Assembly: GCA_036785705.1 (NCBI GenBank)
Contig: JAWUZG010000029.1
Coordinates: forward strand, 11,175,501 to 11,239,500
Source: Acanthornis magna
Lineage: Eukaryota > Chordata > Aves > Passeriformes > Acanthizidae
Length of the DNA: 64,000 nt
Direction: 5' to 3'
Both the position numbers and the translations under genes were made by a program. Shown in pieces: positions 49,001-61,499 of the stretch. How positions within the stretch are numbered: position 1 is the first letter of the stretch; every line of letters begins with the position of its first letter. Under the pieces are notes generated by a model, which worked only from the letters and a program-made list of their open reading frames with translations, was not told the DNA's origin and did no database searches.

Positions 49001-51526
49001 CCTTTAGTTCAGTGTGTTTCTATTCCAACATTTAGTAGAGATCAGTATTTTAGGAACACTGTTATATTTTGACCACTGTTAGGGATAGAAATACATGTTG
49101 GCACTTCACTGCATACCAAATTTTAAGCCATAGTCTGACAGCCTTGTTTGGAAACAACATGCTCACACATGTGTTGCAGTGGCTGTAATGAAGAGAAAAA
49201 ATAGAACAGCACCTAACTTCTGTGGTAGCTTACATATAAACAAGAAAACAAAAGATGTTCTGTAAACATATGTAGCTAGAGTCTATATTGTGGTATAAAC
49301 ACCAAATCATAAGGGATGACTTGAGAATGACATTAAAAAGACTAGGAGGTAATTTTAAAAGTGATATAAAGATATTTGTAGCATTGCCACCTTCTCCAGT
49401 TGCACCAAGAAAGCTGAAGGCCTTGGTCCTTATCAGCTGCACTCATTTTGTTCAGTGCTTGGTAAAAAGCCAACACACAGAGAACCTGCTCCGAGAGGGC
49501 AGCACAAGCATAGAGGTGGAAATGGACCCTGCTAAAGCAAAGTGCTTATTTCTGTGCTGTTTCTGCCCAGCAACAGCATGTCTGTGAGAATAAAACCAAC
49601 TGGGCTCAATCACTGACTTCTAGATGACTTTGGATAAGATGACTGAAGGCAGAGACTACCAACTAATTTTCTGGTTAAATGCACCAAATGAGTGCATCTA
49701 ACAGTGCAGCTAAACAACAGTTAAACAGTAACAAATGCATTAGATTTTGTCCTTCCTTTCTTCTTTTTTCCCCCTACACCAAAACCACTAGGGCACTGAT
49801 TTCATTAATGGACTGTACCTGTCCATTAATAATTTTCTTCCTTGTCTATGTGACTTGAAGGAATGAGGATGACTTGTTACTCCATGATCTGTAGAAAAGT
49901 TTAATATAATAACACCATTACCAAAATTAACATGTAGAACATTATTAACAGATAATTGTCTCTGTTCCTGCTTTTCATCTGGAAAATGGTACTTGGAATA
50001 TTTCTGCACTTCAGAGAAATCATACAAACGAATTCATCAGTTTTACAAGCACCTTAAACATCACAGTGATTATGAGCATTGGAAGTTAATTGCACAGAGC
50101 CAATTAGCAGCTAAATCAGCAAGTCACCTTAATGGAGGTGGACTGTTGGCAACCAAAAAGTCTATAGAGTTCCCAGTTATACTGGAAAACTTGCCTATAT
50201 TGCCAGTTGGGTCTTGGCTGGAACCTGCCAATATGATTTACATGTTTGCCCACCTAAGACACAGAAGCCTAATGCAGAAAATTGAACTAATTCCCAGAAA
50301 TCTGTCCTGCTCCTCTTTTCACACTAATTGTCTGCTAATTTGTGGGAAAAATATGCAGGCTGAGGAAAGATGAGAGGTTTCATCATCTTACCTGTAGAAA
50401 AGAAGACTTGGAGACTTGTAGAAAGTTACAATTGTACTGCAGAATTCATGCATAAAATTGAAAGAAGGACATCTGCATTCCTTATATTCATTAGGTACTA
50501 AAACCTCTTGAAAGTGTAATTAATGTAAGGAAACGTTCTCTGTTAATGGATCATTGTGTTCAGCGCTGCATGCTCCCATCACTGCTGAAAAGGGTGTGTC
50601 AACATTGGGAACAAAGAGTGTAATTTGTTAATATTCCCTCAGGCACAGAGAGTGAAATTTTCCAGAGTACCCAATGGCATCCGAATTCCCCACTTTTGCA
50701 AGCAGCTTGTTTCCCAAGCACCTAGCTGGAAGTCTAAGAACTCTGCAAATCACCCGATTGTACACACAGCTTGATAAATAGGGAAAGAAATAGATTATAT
50801 CCACCTATCCTCCACAGGCTACAGAAACGATAGCATTTAGTACAGCTTCCATTTTGCATTCACTGAATAAATGTGATTCAATTTACCCAGAGCAAAAATG
50901 GGCTCTGGGAATAAACATAGCAATATTAGTATTACTTCAATGCATCCCATGAAACTATGTGAATAAAAAAATTTGTTACATGGCCGCATTAGTTGCCTAA
51001 AAAAGAAGCAGTCGTTTTCCCATCCTGGCTCTGCCAAGAAGACTAATTCAGTAACAGGAAAGCAACATGGGACTTACTTTAAGTTAGGTATGTATTAGTG
51101 TGCCCCCACAAACTGAGACATAATGCAGGATAAGACAAATGTGGTCACTGCCTGCAATACCCTGTGGCAGCACGAGGAAGAACAGATTTGCTACCCATTG
51201 CTGTTCCTGGCGATTTAATGACATCTAGGAGAAACTCAAATTCTCCTTTGAACTTTAACTCAGATTTGAAGATGAGTCATAGTTCCCTAGTTTGTAATAA
51301 GCAACTTGGACGACGATGCTGTACAATTCCAGCTTGGTATTATGAATCATCTTTTACTATACTCTAAGATTTCTTATGTAAACAGCCATGAATATTTCTG
51401 CATGTCTATATGTATTCATTTATCTCTGCATAAGCAGTTAGTCAAAACGTATTTTTTATTTTCTTGAGGAAAATATCCAATATATATATATATCCCTCTT
51501 AAAATGTATTTTCTTCCAAACCAGTC

Positions 51527-51582
51527 CTGAGGATATTTCACTTTCATCTGCTTCGATGGGATAAAAAGTGAAATATCCCCAG
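51527..51582. repeat. 18-bp inverted repeat with 20-nt loop
   Basis: CTGAGGATATTTCACTTT (51527-51544) pairs with AAAGTGAAATATCCCCAG (51565-51582) with one mismatch, leaving a 20-base loop. The stem is of microRNA-precursor or MITE-remnant size. No further evidence for either. Confidence 0.75.
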
Positions 51583-54383
51583 AAGCTAGGAAAAGAACCT
51601 AGAAGTGAACGTCAACATCAAAACTGAGAGACAGAAAGAAGCTTTATGTGAAGGAGACATGGTCTCTTTAGCTGGATCAAGATCTTTATTTCACAGTGTT
51701 TGGTCATACAGCCAAAAGAAAATGCTCACAGAAAACAGACTAGATTTCATATTTTAGACGTGAAATCATGAAGCAAGAGGTCTGACATAGAAAACTTGGA
51801 ATCCTGAAAATACTTTATTCTGGTCCAGTCTAGTAGTATAGGAACACTGAATTTGGGACTAGTATGAAAACAATCCATGCAGTTACACTACCTCCCTGTG
51901 AGATCTAAAGCAAAAGAAACCTCTTTTGGTGCAAAATTTACCTCCTTGAAAAGGTAAACTTATGATACCACGAGACCAGGACTATGAGAAAAAAGGTAGC
52001 CTTGGAGCCTTGTCAGTAATCCTGGGGTCTAAGGCAGTTGGATCACCTTTGCCTTTATTGTATGTGCCCAAGAGGATTTGAGTAAAGAATGCTTGTGAGG
52101 AAAGATGAAGAAACAGCAATGGATCAAATCTTGATGCAGTAACCTGAGAGTTTTAGGTCAGAATGAGGTACCCCAAAAAGCTGGCTGGGAGCTATGGAAG
52201 AGGTGGGACATTTGGAGAATGCAGAAATGTGCTGTAGGTTTGCTGACAACAACTTCTGCTTTAGAATCTAATTCCAAATGAAATCCTAAGTGTCTTTAAC
52301 CAGCCCAGATGGAAGCTAGATACACTACATTTTTCTTAATGCTCATGTAATTTTAGATATTTTCTGAAGGGCTCACTGGAACACAGTATTTGTGTTTGTT
52401 AAGACTCTATCCCCTGTAGCTCACTGCAGTAGGAAACAGCAGCACTAGCATTAAAAAAAAACAAAAAAGAAAAGAACAAAAAAAGGAGGCTCATGTGCTG
52501 TAACTATGACAGTAGAATGCAGTGTCCCTCCCATTAGTGGCAATATAAACGTAATGAGCACTTCAAATTTGCTACTGGAAGCAAGAATGATCATCCCCTT
52601 AAAAAACCTGTAATGACTATTATTTATAAAGCCTACTTTAATCTTACAAATGCAGGAACAAGATGTCCATGATTCGTGATTTGTAATTAATGCAATCACA
52701 ACCCACTAGGCAGGCATCCTTAAACCGGTGTTTTTCAGTCTGTTTTCCGTGAACAGTGGTCTTCAGATCCCTTTCAGGTAGCAAAAATTACTTTGCAGCA
52801 TAAGCCCAAGTTTAGAGCAGAGGTTCACACAGGGAAGGAGAACTCATGAAAAAAGTATCTTCTTTCCTCAAAGTACAGTACATAAATACTATACTAAATT
52901 GTTCTGGAAGGGGACAGTTTGTGTGTTCACCAAACATAGGGGCTCAACGTGGGATTTTCAGCAGATTTAGGGATATAAACTGCATTTCCTATGCAACTGC
53001 AAGACAGCAGACACATTCTCTCTCTGCTTGTCCCTAGCTCCAGTACCACTTTCAGTGTAGGATATGGTCTTGTGGTTTTTTTCACATTCCAATGGACCAC
53101 CTGGGACCCTGAGAATTTAGCAACAAAGATGGTATGCCCTCATTTAATCTGCATCTCAATCACTTCAGCACTCTGAAGCCAGGTATATTTTTTTAAATTT
53201 GTATTTTGTGGAGTTATAAAGTATTTTGAGTAGATGTGTTGATTGTTGTACAAAGAACGTGAGTATTTCTTTATATAGCCCTTAGGGACTTAATAGGCTT
53301 TAGTTCATAAATCCGCCTACTTCTAAAGCAGAGGAAAAACTAACTACAGCACACCTACAAATATGTAGTACAGAGTGCAATGATTATTCCTTTGCAGTGT
53401 CTATGTATGTTTAAAATCACAAGCAGGCACCAGACTTCTGTTCCTAAGTCATCCAGGATTGATTTTGAATTCTATCCCCAAGGTTTGGGCCCCTGGACAT
53501 CCCCAGAAAGGAAATAAGAAATATTAATGGAACATCTTAGTGACAAGCCTATCTCCCAAAATTCACCCCAGATCATGCAATTTTAAAATATGATGGAATC
53601 AGTTGTTCTGTTTGCTTTTCCTGGCTAATAAGTAATTTCTGAAGGATTAAAAGTGATGAATGGACCTTATATGCCCTATCTTTATCAAAGGCATCGTTTT
53701 CTCATTTCAATAGACACACACAGCCTAAACTTGATTCCACTTACCCACCTACAGATTTCCACATAGGCAGTCCACATTTACCATTTCTATTATTTCAAAA
53801 GGAGCTGTCATTCTGTCAGACCTTTGCATAAAAATGTTTTTCCTGACTAGACATCTGTGTGACAAAAATGAAAGCATTTCCTTTCAGCTGTTTTTTTGCC
53901 AGTAGCTTTGTACCCACTCGACCCCACCCCCCCTTTCACCTGCAGTATAATTTCTCTAGCTGAGACCTGCTCTGTGCAGCTAAATCACTGCACCATCACA
54001 GCTCTGCTGGTACTGGTAGGGTTGTGTGGAGATTATAAAGGTTTGCATGGGCAACTACAGTACCTTGATGACTGTAAGACAAAAATGCAGTGTGATCTGG
54101 GCTCATATGCTAGAGTGCCCATGTGGTATTTGAAAGAAACAGCAAAAAGAGCAACAAAGTTCTAATCTTGGTAATTTTTCTAGTCAGCCAAGTGAAATGC
54201 AGATTAGGGAAATATTTTCAGACACCTTCACTCTTACAGTTGGGTGATTGTGTACTTAGGTGACAGTTTGCATTTGCAGGTCTTTGAGTCAAAGCGATTT
54301 TAATCTGTGACCTTCTTCACCCGAGGAAGTTACCATTATTTGGAACATTACACCTTTTGCTTTAAACAGCATGATTAATACTG

Positions 54384-54520
54384 AGATTAGCTCTGTTGGT
54401 GAGAGTTTGGTGCTAATAATGCCAAGGTTGTAGGTTTGATCTCCATTGGGGCCATTCACTTAAGAGCTGGACATGATGATCCTTGAGGGTCCCTTCCAAT
54501 TTAGAATACTCTGATTCTGG
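54384..54520 (+). mobile_element. SINE with tRNA-Ile head and CR1 tail (TguSINE1-like)
   Basis: The head follows tRNA-Ile: AGCTCTGTTGGT (near 54389), then TTTGGTGCTAATAATGCCAAGG with anticodon AAT, then a T-arm-like GGTTTGATCTCC and GGGGCCA. After the tRNA comes TTCACTTAAGAGCTGGAC, then GATGATCCTTGAGGGTCCCTTCC and a degraded CR1-type terminal ATTCT repeat (TAGAATACTCTGATTCTGG). This head-plus-CR1-tail layout is that of the songbird SINE family TguSINE1, which was described as tRNA-Ile-derived and mobilised by CR1. Unlike the tRNA-like block at 27151, there is no CCA after the discriminator, as expected for a tRNA-gene-derived SINE. About 137 bp, inside NPSR1 intron 2, sense orientation. Confidence 0.85.
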
Positions 54521-55192
54521 ATAATAACAGGGAGGGTGGAGGGAAAATGGTCTGTTAGTTTCTTGCCATGTGTGCAGCAGTAGGTCTAAAGAAAGCCACA
54601 CATCTTGACATCAGTCCTGGGAAGCAAAATGGGACATAACTGTCATAGAGATAATTGGATTAAATTTCATGACTGCATTCTTGCACACTGGTATTCATTT
54701 TAGGGATTATTCATGCCATCTATTTTAGGCACCTCACTGTAAGTATGTAAGATAAAAAGTCACCCTCCCTATGCTCAATTTATAGCCAATAGAGCAAGAC
54801 ATTCTAAGCTGCCTTTAAGTTTCACTGACTTGTACAGGAGGATTCAATTCCTAATTTAGATCTCTAAAGTTGACTATATAAATCCCTCCAGTGTTCGTAC
54901 ATCACCACATATGTCAGGATTACTATTCATTTTTGACAACTAAGGCCCTAATCTTCCTCCATTTCAATCAGACCTCAGAAGACTCTGACTCAAATCCCAT
55001 CCCCAAATACAAAGTGTTACAGGGAATGTGTTTCTCAGAGCTTTCCATTTGTATATTTTTAAGCACAGCAAGGCGCAGCAATGTTACCTGATGAAAAGTG
55101 CAGGATTATATATTTTATGCTCAGATTTGTTTGTAATTTGCCATCTGGAACTTGTCCAAGATTTTCCAGGCACTTCCCAAAATACAATTTGT

Positions 55193-55505
55193 TCATAGAA
55201 TCACAGAATCATTTAGGCTAGAAAAGATCAAGCCCAACCTAACACTGCCAACTCCATCATTAGATCATGTCCCTAACTATCACATCTACATGTCTTTTAA
55301 ATACTTCTAGGCATGGTGACTTAACCCCTTCCCTGGGCAGCCTGTTCCAATGCTTGACCACCTCTTCTGTGAAGAAATCTTTCCTAATATCCAAAGTGAA
55401 CATCCTCTGGCACAACCTGAGGCCATTTTCTCTCATTCTATTCCTTGATACTTGGGATAACAGACTGCCCCCCACCTTTCTATAACATCTTTCTTGGTTG
55501 TTGCA
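55193..55505 (-). mobile_element. CR1 LINE 3' fragment with ORF2 C-terminus
   Basis: Left edge CATAGAATCACAGAATCATT is the reversed CR1 3' octamer repeat. Further in are CTGGGCAGCCTGTTCCAATGC (near 55335) and TCTTTCCTAATATCC. The minus-strand frame over 55260-55440 still reads as the C-terminus of the CR1 reverse-transcriptase ORF, with motifs such as DIRKDFFTEEVV, HWNRLPRE and LEVFKRHVDV. The frame is intact only for this short end and lacks the catalytic domain, so it is a dead 5'-truncated copy. Confidence 0.9.
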
Positions 55506-55612
55506 GAGATATAAATGGATTCTGTAATAAAAGTTTAGCTTAAGTGACAAATATTACTCCAGACTTCTACATTTACACTACAGCTGCATGATTAGCCTTA
55601 AAGGAGAATCTT

Positions 55613-55672
55613 TAGGATCATAGAATCAATTAAGTTAGAAAAGAACTCCAAGATCCTTGAGTTCAGTGCGTG
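55613..55672 (-). mobile_element. CR1 LINE 3'-end remnant
   Basis: GGATCATAGAATCAATTAAG followed by TTAGAAAAGAACTCCAAGATCC is the reversed extreme 3' end of a CR1 subfamily. About 60 bp, separate from the copy 110 bp to its left. Confidence 0.75.
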
Positions 55673-55751
55673 TAAGTGCTGTGTCCCACTGTGTTGGTGG
55701 GAAGAACAACCTGAAATGCTGAAGGATGCAATGTGGATCTGATTCTGCTCT

Positions 55752-55798
55752 GCACACCTGTAATACACACATGCACACACACGCAAACATGCACACCA
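55752..55798. repeat. Imperfect (CA)n repeat
   Basis: ACACACATGCACACACACGC-type sequence, interrupted CA dinucleotides. Confidence 0.75.
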
Positions 55799-56636
55799 TA
55801 GCCCTGAAATCCAAAAGAAATTTGCAGGAAAGTCACACATTTCTCCACTGCTATTATGTTAGCAGGCAGTAGCAAGAAAGAAAGAAGACTGAAGATCTAC
55901 TTCACAAGAACATGATCAGTCAAAATAGGATGGAAATTTCATCTTGACAAATCTCCAAACATTTCATTTACAAGTCAGACTTTTTGCTAATTCTTAAGAA
56001 ATAGGGATAACAGCACTGAAAAGCAGAAGCAGTTGATCATGCCAGTTTCTTAGAGGTTACTGATAACAAACAGAAGGAATTTTTTCTTCCAATATATTTT
56101 TGCTTTCATTGTAAACTAGCAAAAGAGAACAATAGACAAAACGTTATCCAAATATGCCAGAAGCCTGCACACTAGGAGAGGGGAATAAGGGGTTTTCAGC
56201 ACAAGGAAACAATTTGCTTTGAAGTTGTGGGAACCTGAAGATACACGCCAAAAAAGAGATGTTTATTTGTTTCCTAAAAAAAAACCCAAACAAAAATACA
56301 TTTTGAGATTTTTTTTTTTTTTAATGGATATTTTCTAGGCTTGAATGGAAGAATTGATTTCTATACATTTTCATTTCCTACTCCCATAGGCAGGGAGAAA
56401 ACCAGGAGTTGATGCCACATATGGAAAGGATAGAGAGCCCTCTTAGAAAATGACTTTCTCTTGCTACAGAGATAGAATTGTAATATTGTTGGTTTTCTAA
56501 TGTGTTATGGAAGTGCTGGAGTTACTGCTATATTACTAGTAAGTCCAGACAAAAAAATTTAAAGTATATTAAATATGGTAATTTCAGTGCTTGTTAGCAA
56601 ACCGTCTCTCCAGTGATATCTGATAAATAAACTTGC

Positions 56637-56853
56637 AAAGTGAGCGTGTATTGCCTCAAGTATAGATTTTTTTGTCAACAATGGCATTAAAAGCATGTTT
56701 TGCACTCTGAAGCTACCTTAGTGTAAGTTCATACCATGTCCAAAGGCTTGGATCATAAAAAAACTTGTGTACTTAAAACTGGATTTCAGCCTTCTGCCCA
56801 CTAACTTCTTTTGGTTATGGTGGAAGCATAAACTCCACCACTGAAAATAACTT
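56637..56853 (+). repeat. Diverged direct duplication, copy 1
   Basis: About 217 bp that recurs 1.5 kb to the right at 58135-58340. It contains CATTAAAAGCATGTTTTGCA and a near-perfect 3' block from ACTTCTTTTGGTTATGGTGG to CCACCACTGAAAATAACTT. It does not match CR1, LTR or SINE sequences known to me. Confidence 0.85.
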
Positions 56854-58134
56854 TTAAGTTATTCTGAAATACAAGAAGTGTCATTTGCTGCTCAGACTTC
56901 TTTGTTTTAATGAAACATGCAAGACATTAAGAAATCAAGGGGACATTCTCTCTTTTTGAATCCTTTTCTCAAGAGCTGCAAGGTCACAGCCATTTGCTCA
57001 TGGAAGTCGGTAGCACATTCCCTTTAAAAGGGCTGAAAAGCAAAGTGGCTTTCTCCCTCATCCTTACCATGGAATCCAGTGTCACCAGTGCTCAGGATAG
57101 CTTTGTACATAACCCTGGTAAAGTAAGGGTCTTTCAGTGTTTTGTTCATCTTTCTAAAAGGAGGATCCCATGAACACTTCTTCCATCTTTCATTCAGAGA
57201 ATCAATTTAAATGTGGATTCCTCCTCATCCCTGCCAGAAGCACATACAGGCACACAGCAAGCTTGACACATTTTAAGTACTGAGCTTGTTAGATGGCACA
57301 CTCCATACGCAGTAATTCTCACAGGACTGGTTGCATGAGAGCCATGAAGACTCTGCTATAGCACCAATCCACTCATGGAATCCATGCATTTCCAGTCTCT
57401 GATGATCTGCTCTGATAAGGTTTTACAGTGTTGTGGTACTCAAATACCAAATAAGTTTCTTTGTGTCAAAGAGTTATTAGTGGCAAATCTCATTGCTCTA
57501 AGACAGAAACTGTGATGAAATTTTAATGCACAAAAGACAGCGCAGTGATAAAACTACCCACCTGAAATCTTTGCTTTGCCAAGGTGTCTAATCTAATATT
57601 AATAAGTGACAACCACATCAGTTGCACATCAACCTAGTTTCTCTGAAGTGTCCTCTCATTATATGCTGTAAAATCTTTTCTCAAACACTGAAGCTTCTTA
57701 GACAAACAAATCAGTAATGTATCCTGTGCCTTTGCAATCTGGCTCTAAGTTAAGACCATCTCTAAGTCTCCCTGCATGAGTATGCTGATACTTACAGCTC
57801 ACCAAGTTCAATGGGACACCACAACATGGTATCATCAACTACCTCCCAAATTTCCAGCTGGCCTTCTATGCAGTAAATAAACCAGCTGGGTTTGTTCAAA
57901 ATAGAGCACCTTTTACACCCCTGAGGCATTTTTCAAAGGCACTTACATGTCTACCAAATGCTTGTTAAACCAGAAGTTTTTGAGTAGTGTGGGCATGTAG
58001 CACCTCAGCTTACTGGGACCTGGTTGTGAGACAAGGTTCTGTGTTGGCTGTCTTCTGAGGCCTTGGAGAAAATGGATCATGGAAATCAGCATGGAATTGT
58101 TTTGCACTGTGTCTGGAGCAGGGAAAAGTGAGTG

Positions 58135-58340
58135 TATATTGCCTCAAATATAAATTTTCTGTCAGTAATGACATTAAAAGCATGTTTTGCACTCTGAAGC
58201 CACCTTACTGGAAGTGCAAACCATGACCAAATGCATGGAGCATCAAGCAACTTGTGTACTTAGAACTGAATTTCAGCCCTCTGCCTGCTAACTTCTTTTG
58301 GTTATGGTGGAAGCATAAACTCCACCACTGAAAATAACTT
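58135..58340 (+). repeat. Diverged direct duplication, copy 2
   Basis: Same orientation as 56637-56853 and roughly 80% identical by eye. The strongest conservation is in the last 50 bases and in the CATTAAAAGCATGTTTTGCA block. Flanks of the two copies do not align. Confidence 0.85.
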
Positions 58341-60414
58341 CAAAGTGCTCTTTTTGGGAGGAACACTCACTCTCCTATCTAGACCAAAGTTATCCAATTA
58401 ACAAGTATCTACCTTTAGAGCTGGAAGTGGAGGATGGGGAGAGGAGTAGTGGAGAAGAGGAAATTAGGGCAGTACAATTTACTCACTGTTAAAGGGGAAG
58501 TGTATTCCCCTAATACACCAAAAGGAAAAGTATTTTCCATTTCAGGGGAAATTGCACACCAATAGAGAAATTGTTATTCAGGATAAAGATCTTGAGGCCA
58601 ACTGAAAAAATAAATCATATGTTGACAATTTGATACTGACTAGAATGATGCCTATTGTCTGTGCAAATGTCTTAGATATTCCAACATATCCTGCATCCTT
58701 TATAACTGTGATTGGCAGAAAGGCCACAAAACCTGGACCCTGTAAACAGTATAAAGTTAATGCTTAGTTTACAGAAGAAATAGGCAAGATAGAAAATGAG
58801 ATGAAGGTAATTGCGGCAAAATTTTCAAAAAATAAGAAATCGACAATGAGGAAAAGAATATACTAACCCACGACAGCTACCATGATGGAAAAATTTCCCA
58901 GTACTTTATAAGGACTGGCAATACTCATTCAGCTGTTGAATTCTACAGCAAATCTTGTTGCTCTTCTCTTTCTGGGGAAAGCTGCAGGTCACCTGCACAG
59001 GGTCTGATTTTGAGAGAAAGCACGTCCTCAGATGTTCTCCCAATTCTTCAGGTAAAGGAGAAAACTCATATGTTCGAGTTTCATCCATAATATTCATGGA
59101 TGTTGCCAGGCAGGAAATGACCTTATGAGATGGGAAGGCTGTTGTTTAGTGTAACCAGAAATTAAGCGCTGTGTTGTTTCCTCAGTGAACATCAGGGATA
59201 TCTTTGAAATGGTTCCATTATTATTCTGCCTGGTAAAGCACACACAGCACATGGGCACAGAAGATGCCCTTGCCCTCTATGGCCTTTGCAGGTCTCCCAG
59301 ATGTCTCACTTTGGGGGCAGATTCACATTAGCAGGTGAGCCAAAGCACCTCTGCAGGACTGGACATCTCCAGAGCCTCCGTGGTTTGGGAGGAGAACACT
59401 CACTAGTAGAAGGGTAGTGCTTCAGAATACTCTGAAAAGGTTCTTTCTGTAGGAAATAAGAGATTACTCCAAAAAGAATGTATGTGCCACCTGCCATTGA
59501 GTTTCCCAGCAAACCACGCTCAGAGTCCTGACATCTTGGACTGGAGGGAGAGCCACAGTCAAACCAAATGCGTGACTGCCAGGACAGCACAAGCTGTCAG
59601 CTGGAAAGCTGCGACACCAACTGTGAGAGAGCACATCCCAATATATTACAATGCATTAGAAGTATTAAGGCACTTCAGCTGGTGTAGTTTAGAAGTTATG
59701 AGCACAAAGGGCATTTGCCTTTTAATAATGTTTTTATGAGCTGCCTGAGTGGCTTGCAAGCAGTTCAATATCCACTGCTGCATACCATTACTGCTGTATT
59801 TTCTAGAAGACTGCTTGAGAGACACAAGAAAGAAAATTACTGTGATCAAAGTCAAATTACAATACACAATTGCATTTCTGTGAATGCTCTACCCAGCTAA
59901 TACAAATAGACTGGAAAAAATCGATTCAACAAGATCGTCAGAAAAACAAAGCCATGCTTCCAAAACCATGCCCCTTGGAGATATGCTTTTAAATAACTCT
60001 GTGCTCCACTTACATGGTTTATAATGTCAATGTGAATTTGAAAGGATCTGTAAAAGGAAATGGTTTTGAGTTCTTCTATTGGACGTCTTTTGTGCAGATA
60101 ACATCACAAGCAAAATATTTTGCTCTTGCTCAAGACTGATTTGATCATTCTGAAATGTCACAAATGAATGGACTCCTGCAAGATAGAGTTTTGCATTTTC
60201 AACTGTATTTCCGAATCCTTAAACACCCACTCATTAGTATACTGAATACATTTTCAACTGAGTGCTTTGGTAGGTTAACATTGTTTTCAGCTAACAATAT
60301 TTCCACAATATATTTTTTGTGCTTTGCAGAAAATGTTCTTGAAATGATAGGGGTTATAAATTCTTCATATTGCTGAATTTATGAAGTCTGTGGATTATGC
60401 TATTTATTTCTTAT

Positions 60415-60452
60415 AAAGATCTTCTCCAACCTAAATAATTCTATAATTCTAA
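60415..60452 (+). mobile_element. CR1 LINE 3'-terminal remnant, plus strand
   Basis: GATCTTCTCCAACCTAAATAATTCTATAATTCT is the forward CR1 3' tail with two terminal ATTCTAT-type octamers. It is the only CR1 piece here in plus orientation, apart from the SINE tail. Confidence 0.75.
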
Positions 60453-60901
60453 GGTGTTTGTCAAAATACTCACAATTCTTCTTGACTATTCATTGCTTCA
60501 GAAGTAGATAAACATACTTGGACCTTCATGAAGATTTTTCCACAGTTACATTTTTGGTGTGAATTGTAAATAAACACAAAGCTTCATATTCATTCATTGT
60601 TTGGGAAGACATTCCAATTTCAGAATTACTTTGCTAGGATTTTGACTGACAGGATGTGGAAAAGGAACAAGTCAATTGATTTTAGCTTTCAAATTAGAGT
60701 TGTTGTTTACACTCTTTATAGTCAATCAATCTTAGTGAATTACCTGCAGGGAAAATTCAAATATCTGGTTATTCATCTCAAAGGTACTCATGCATTTTTG
60801 GCCAGGAAAAGAAGCCAGACATTTTGGAAAAACCAATGCCTTTTATGATTTTAACACGCTGCGGTTTCAGTTTTGGGCTGTGATTGCAGCCTTGACACAG
60901 C

Positions 60902-60919
60902 TGCTGGCTGGCTGGCTGG
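60902..60919. repeat. Short (GGCT)n repeat
   Basis: About four GCTG/GGCT units in tandem. Confidence 0.8.
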
Positions 60920-61453
60920 CTTAGCCCTTAAACTAAAATTCAGATGAAATCCAAATGCTTTTGACACTGGTGGGGAAACTGACTCCATTATAGCAAAGCT
61001 CTGTGTAGGTCTTGGAGGCTTTTTGTGCCTTCATATTGACCTCAGGTTGAACATTTTGGGAACCCAGGGAAGGAGTGTCTACATCCAGCACTGTCAGAGT
61101 GATCTGACTTGGCCACTATGACAACATCTGAGGCTCCAGGTCCATGCAGTGCCACAGCCCAGACACAGTGCATGGGGCCATAGGCACAGCCTTTATTCGT
61201 ATCAGTAACATAGTTTGGGAAAGCAGAGCAGCAGCATCTCTAAGTCTGGCGGGAAAAACAATGGTCCCGTTTAATGCATCATTTCATAAATTACTTTCTT
61301 CAAAACACCACGTTTTTTGAACAGGGCAGAGTGCAAGAACAGGTGGGGTTTTATTCTTTTTGCATGCAGTGAAGCACAGGGAAACATGAAGGGCAAGAGA
61401 TGAACTTGTGGTTTTCTGTGGGGCTCCAGAGCAAAAGCAGACATGAGGATGGT

Positions 61454-61499
61454 TTAGGAAGGTTACTTTGATAACCTTAGGAAGGTTATTTTGATAACT
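61454..61499. repeat. 23-bp tandem duplication (2 copies)
   Basis: TTAGGAAGGTTACTTTGATA (61454) recurs at 61477 with one C-to-T change and a different final base. Confidence 0.9.

Noticed and set aside
53896..54165. 89-codon frame with repeated Cys residues
   Set aside because: No splice-consistent boundaries or family match. It lies in NPSR1 intron 2 without support.
57310..57345. Segment ATTCTCACAGGACTGGTT that resembles the expected start of NPSR1 exon 3
   Set aside because: The match stops after about 18 bases, there is no acceptor AG immediately before it, and the following codons do not continue the receptor.
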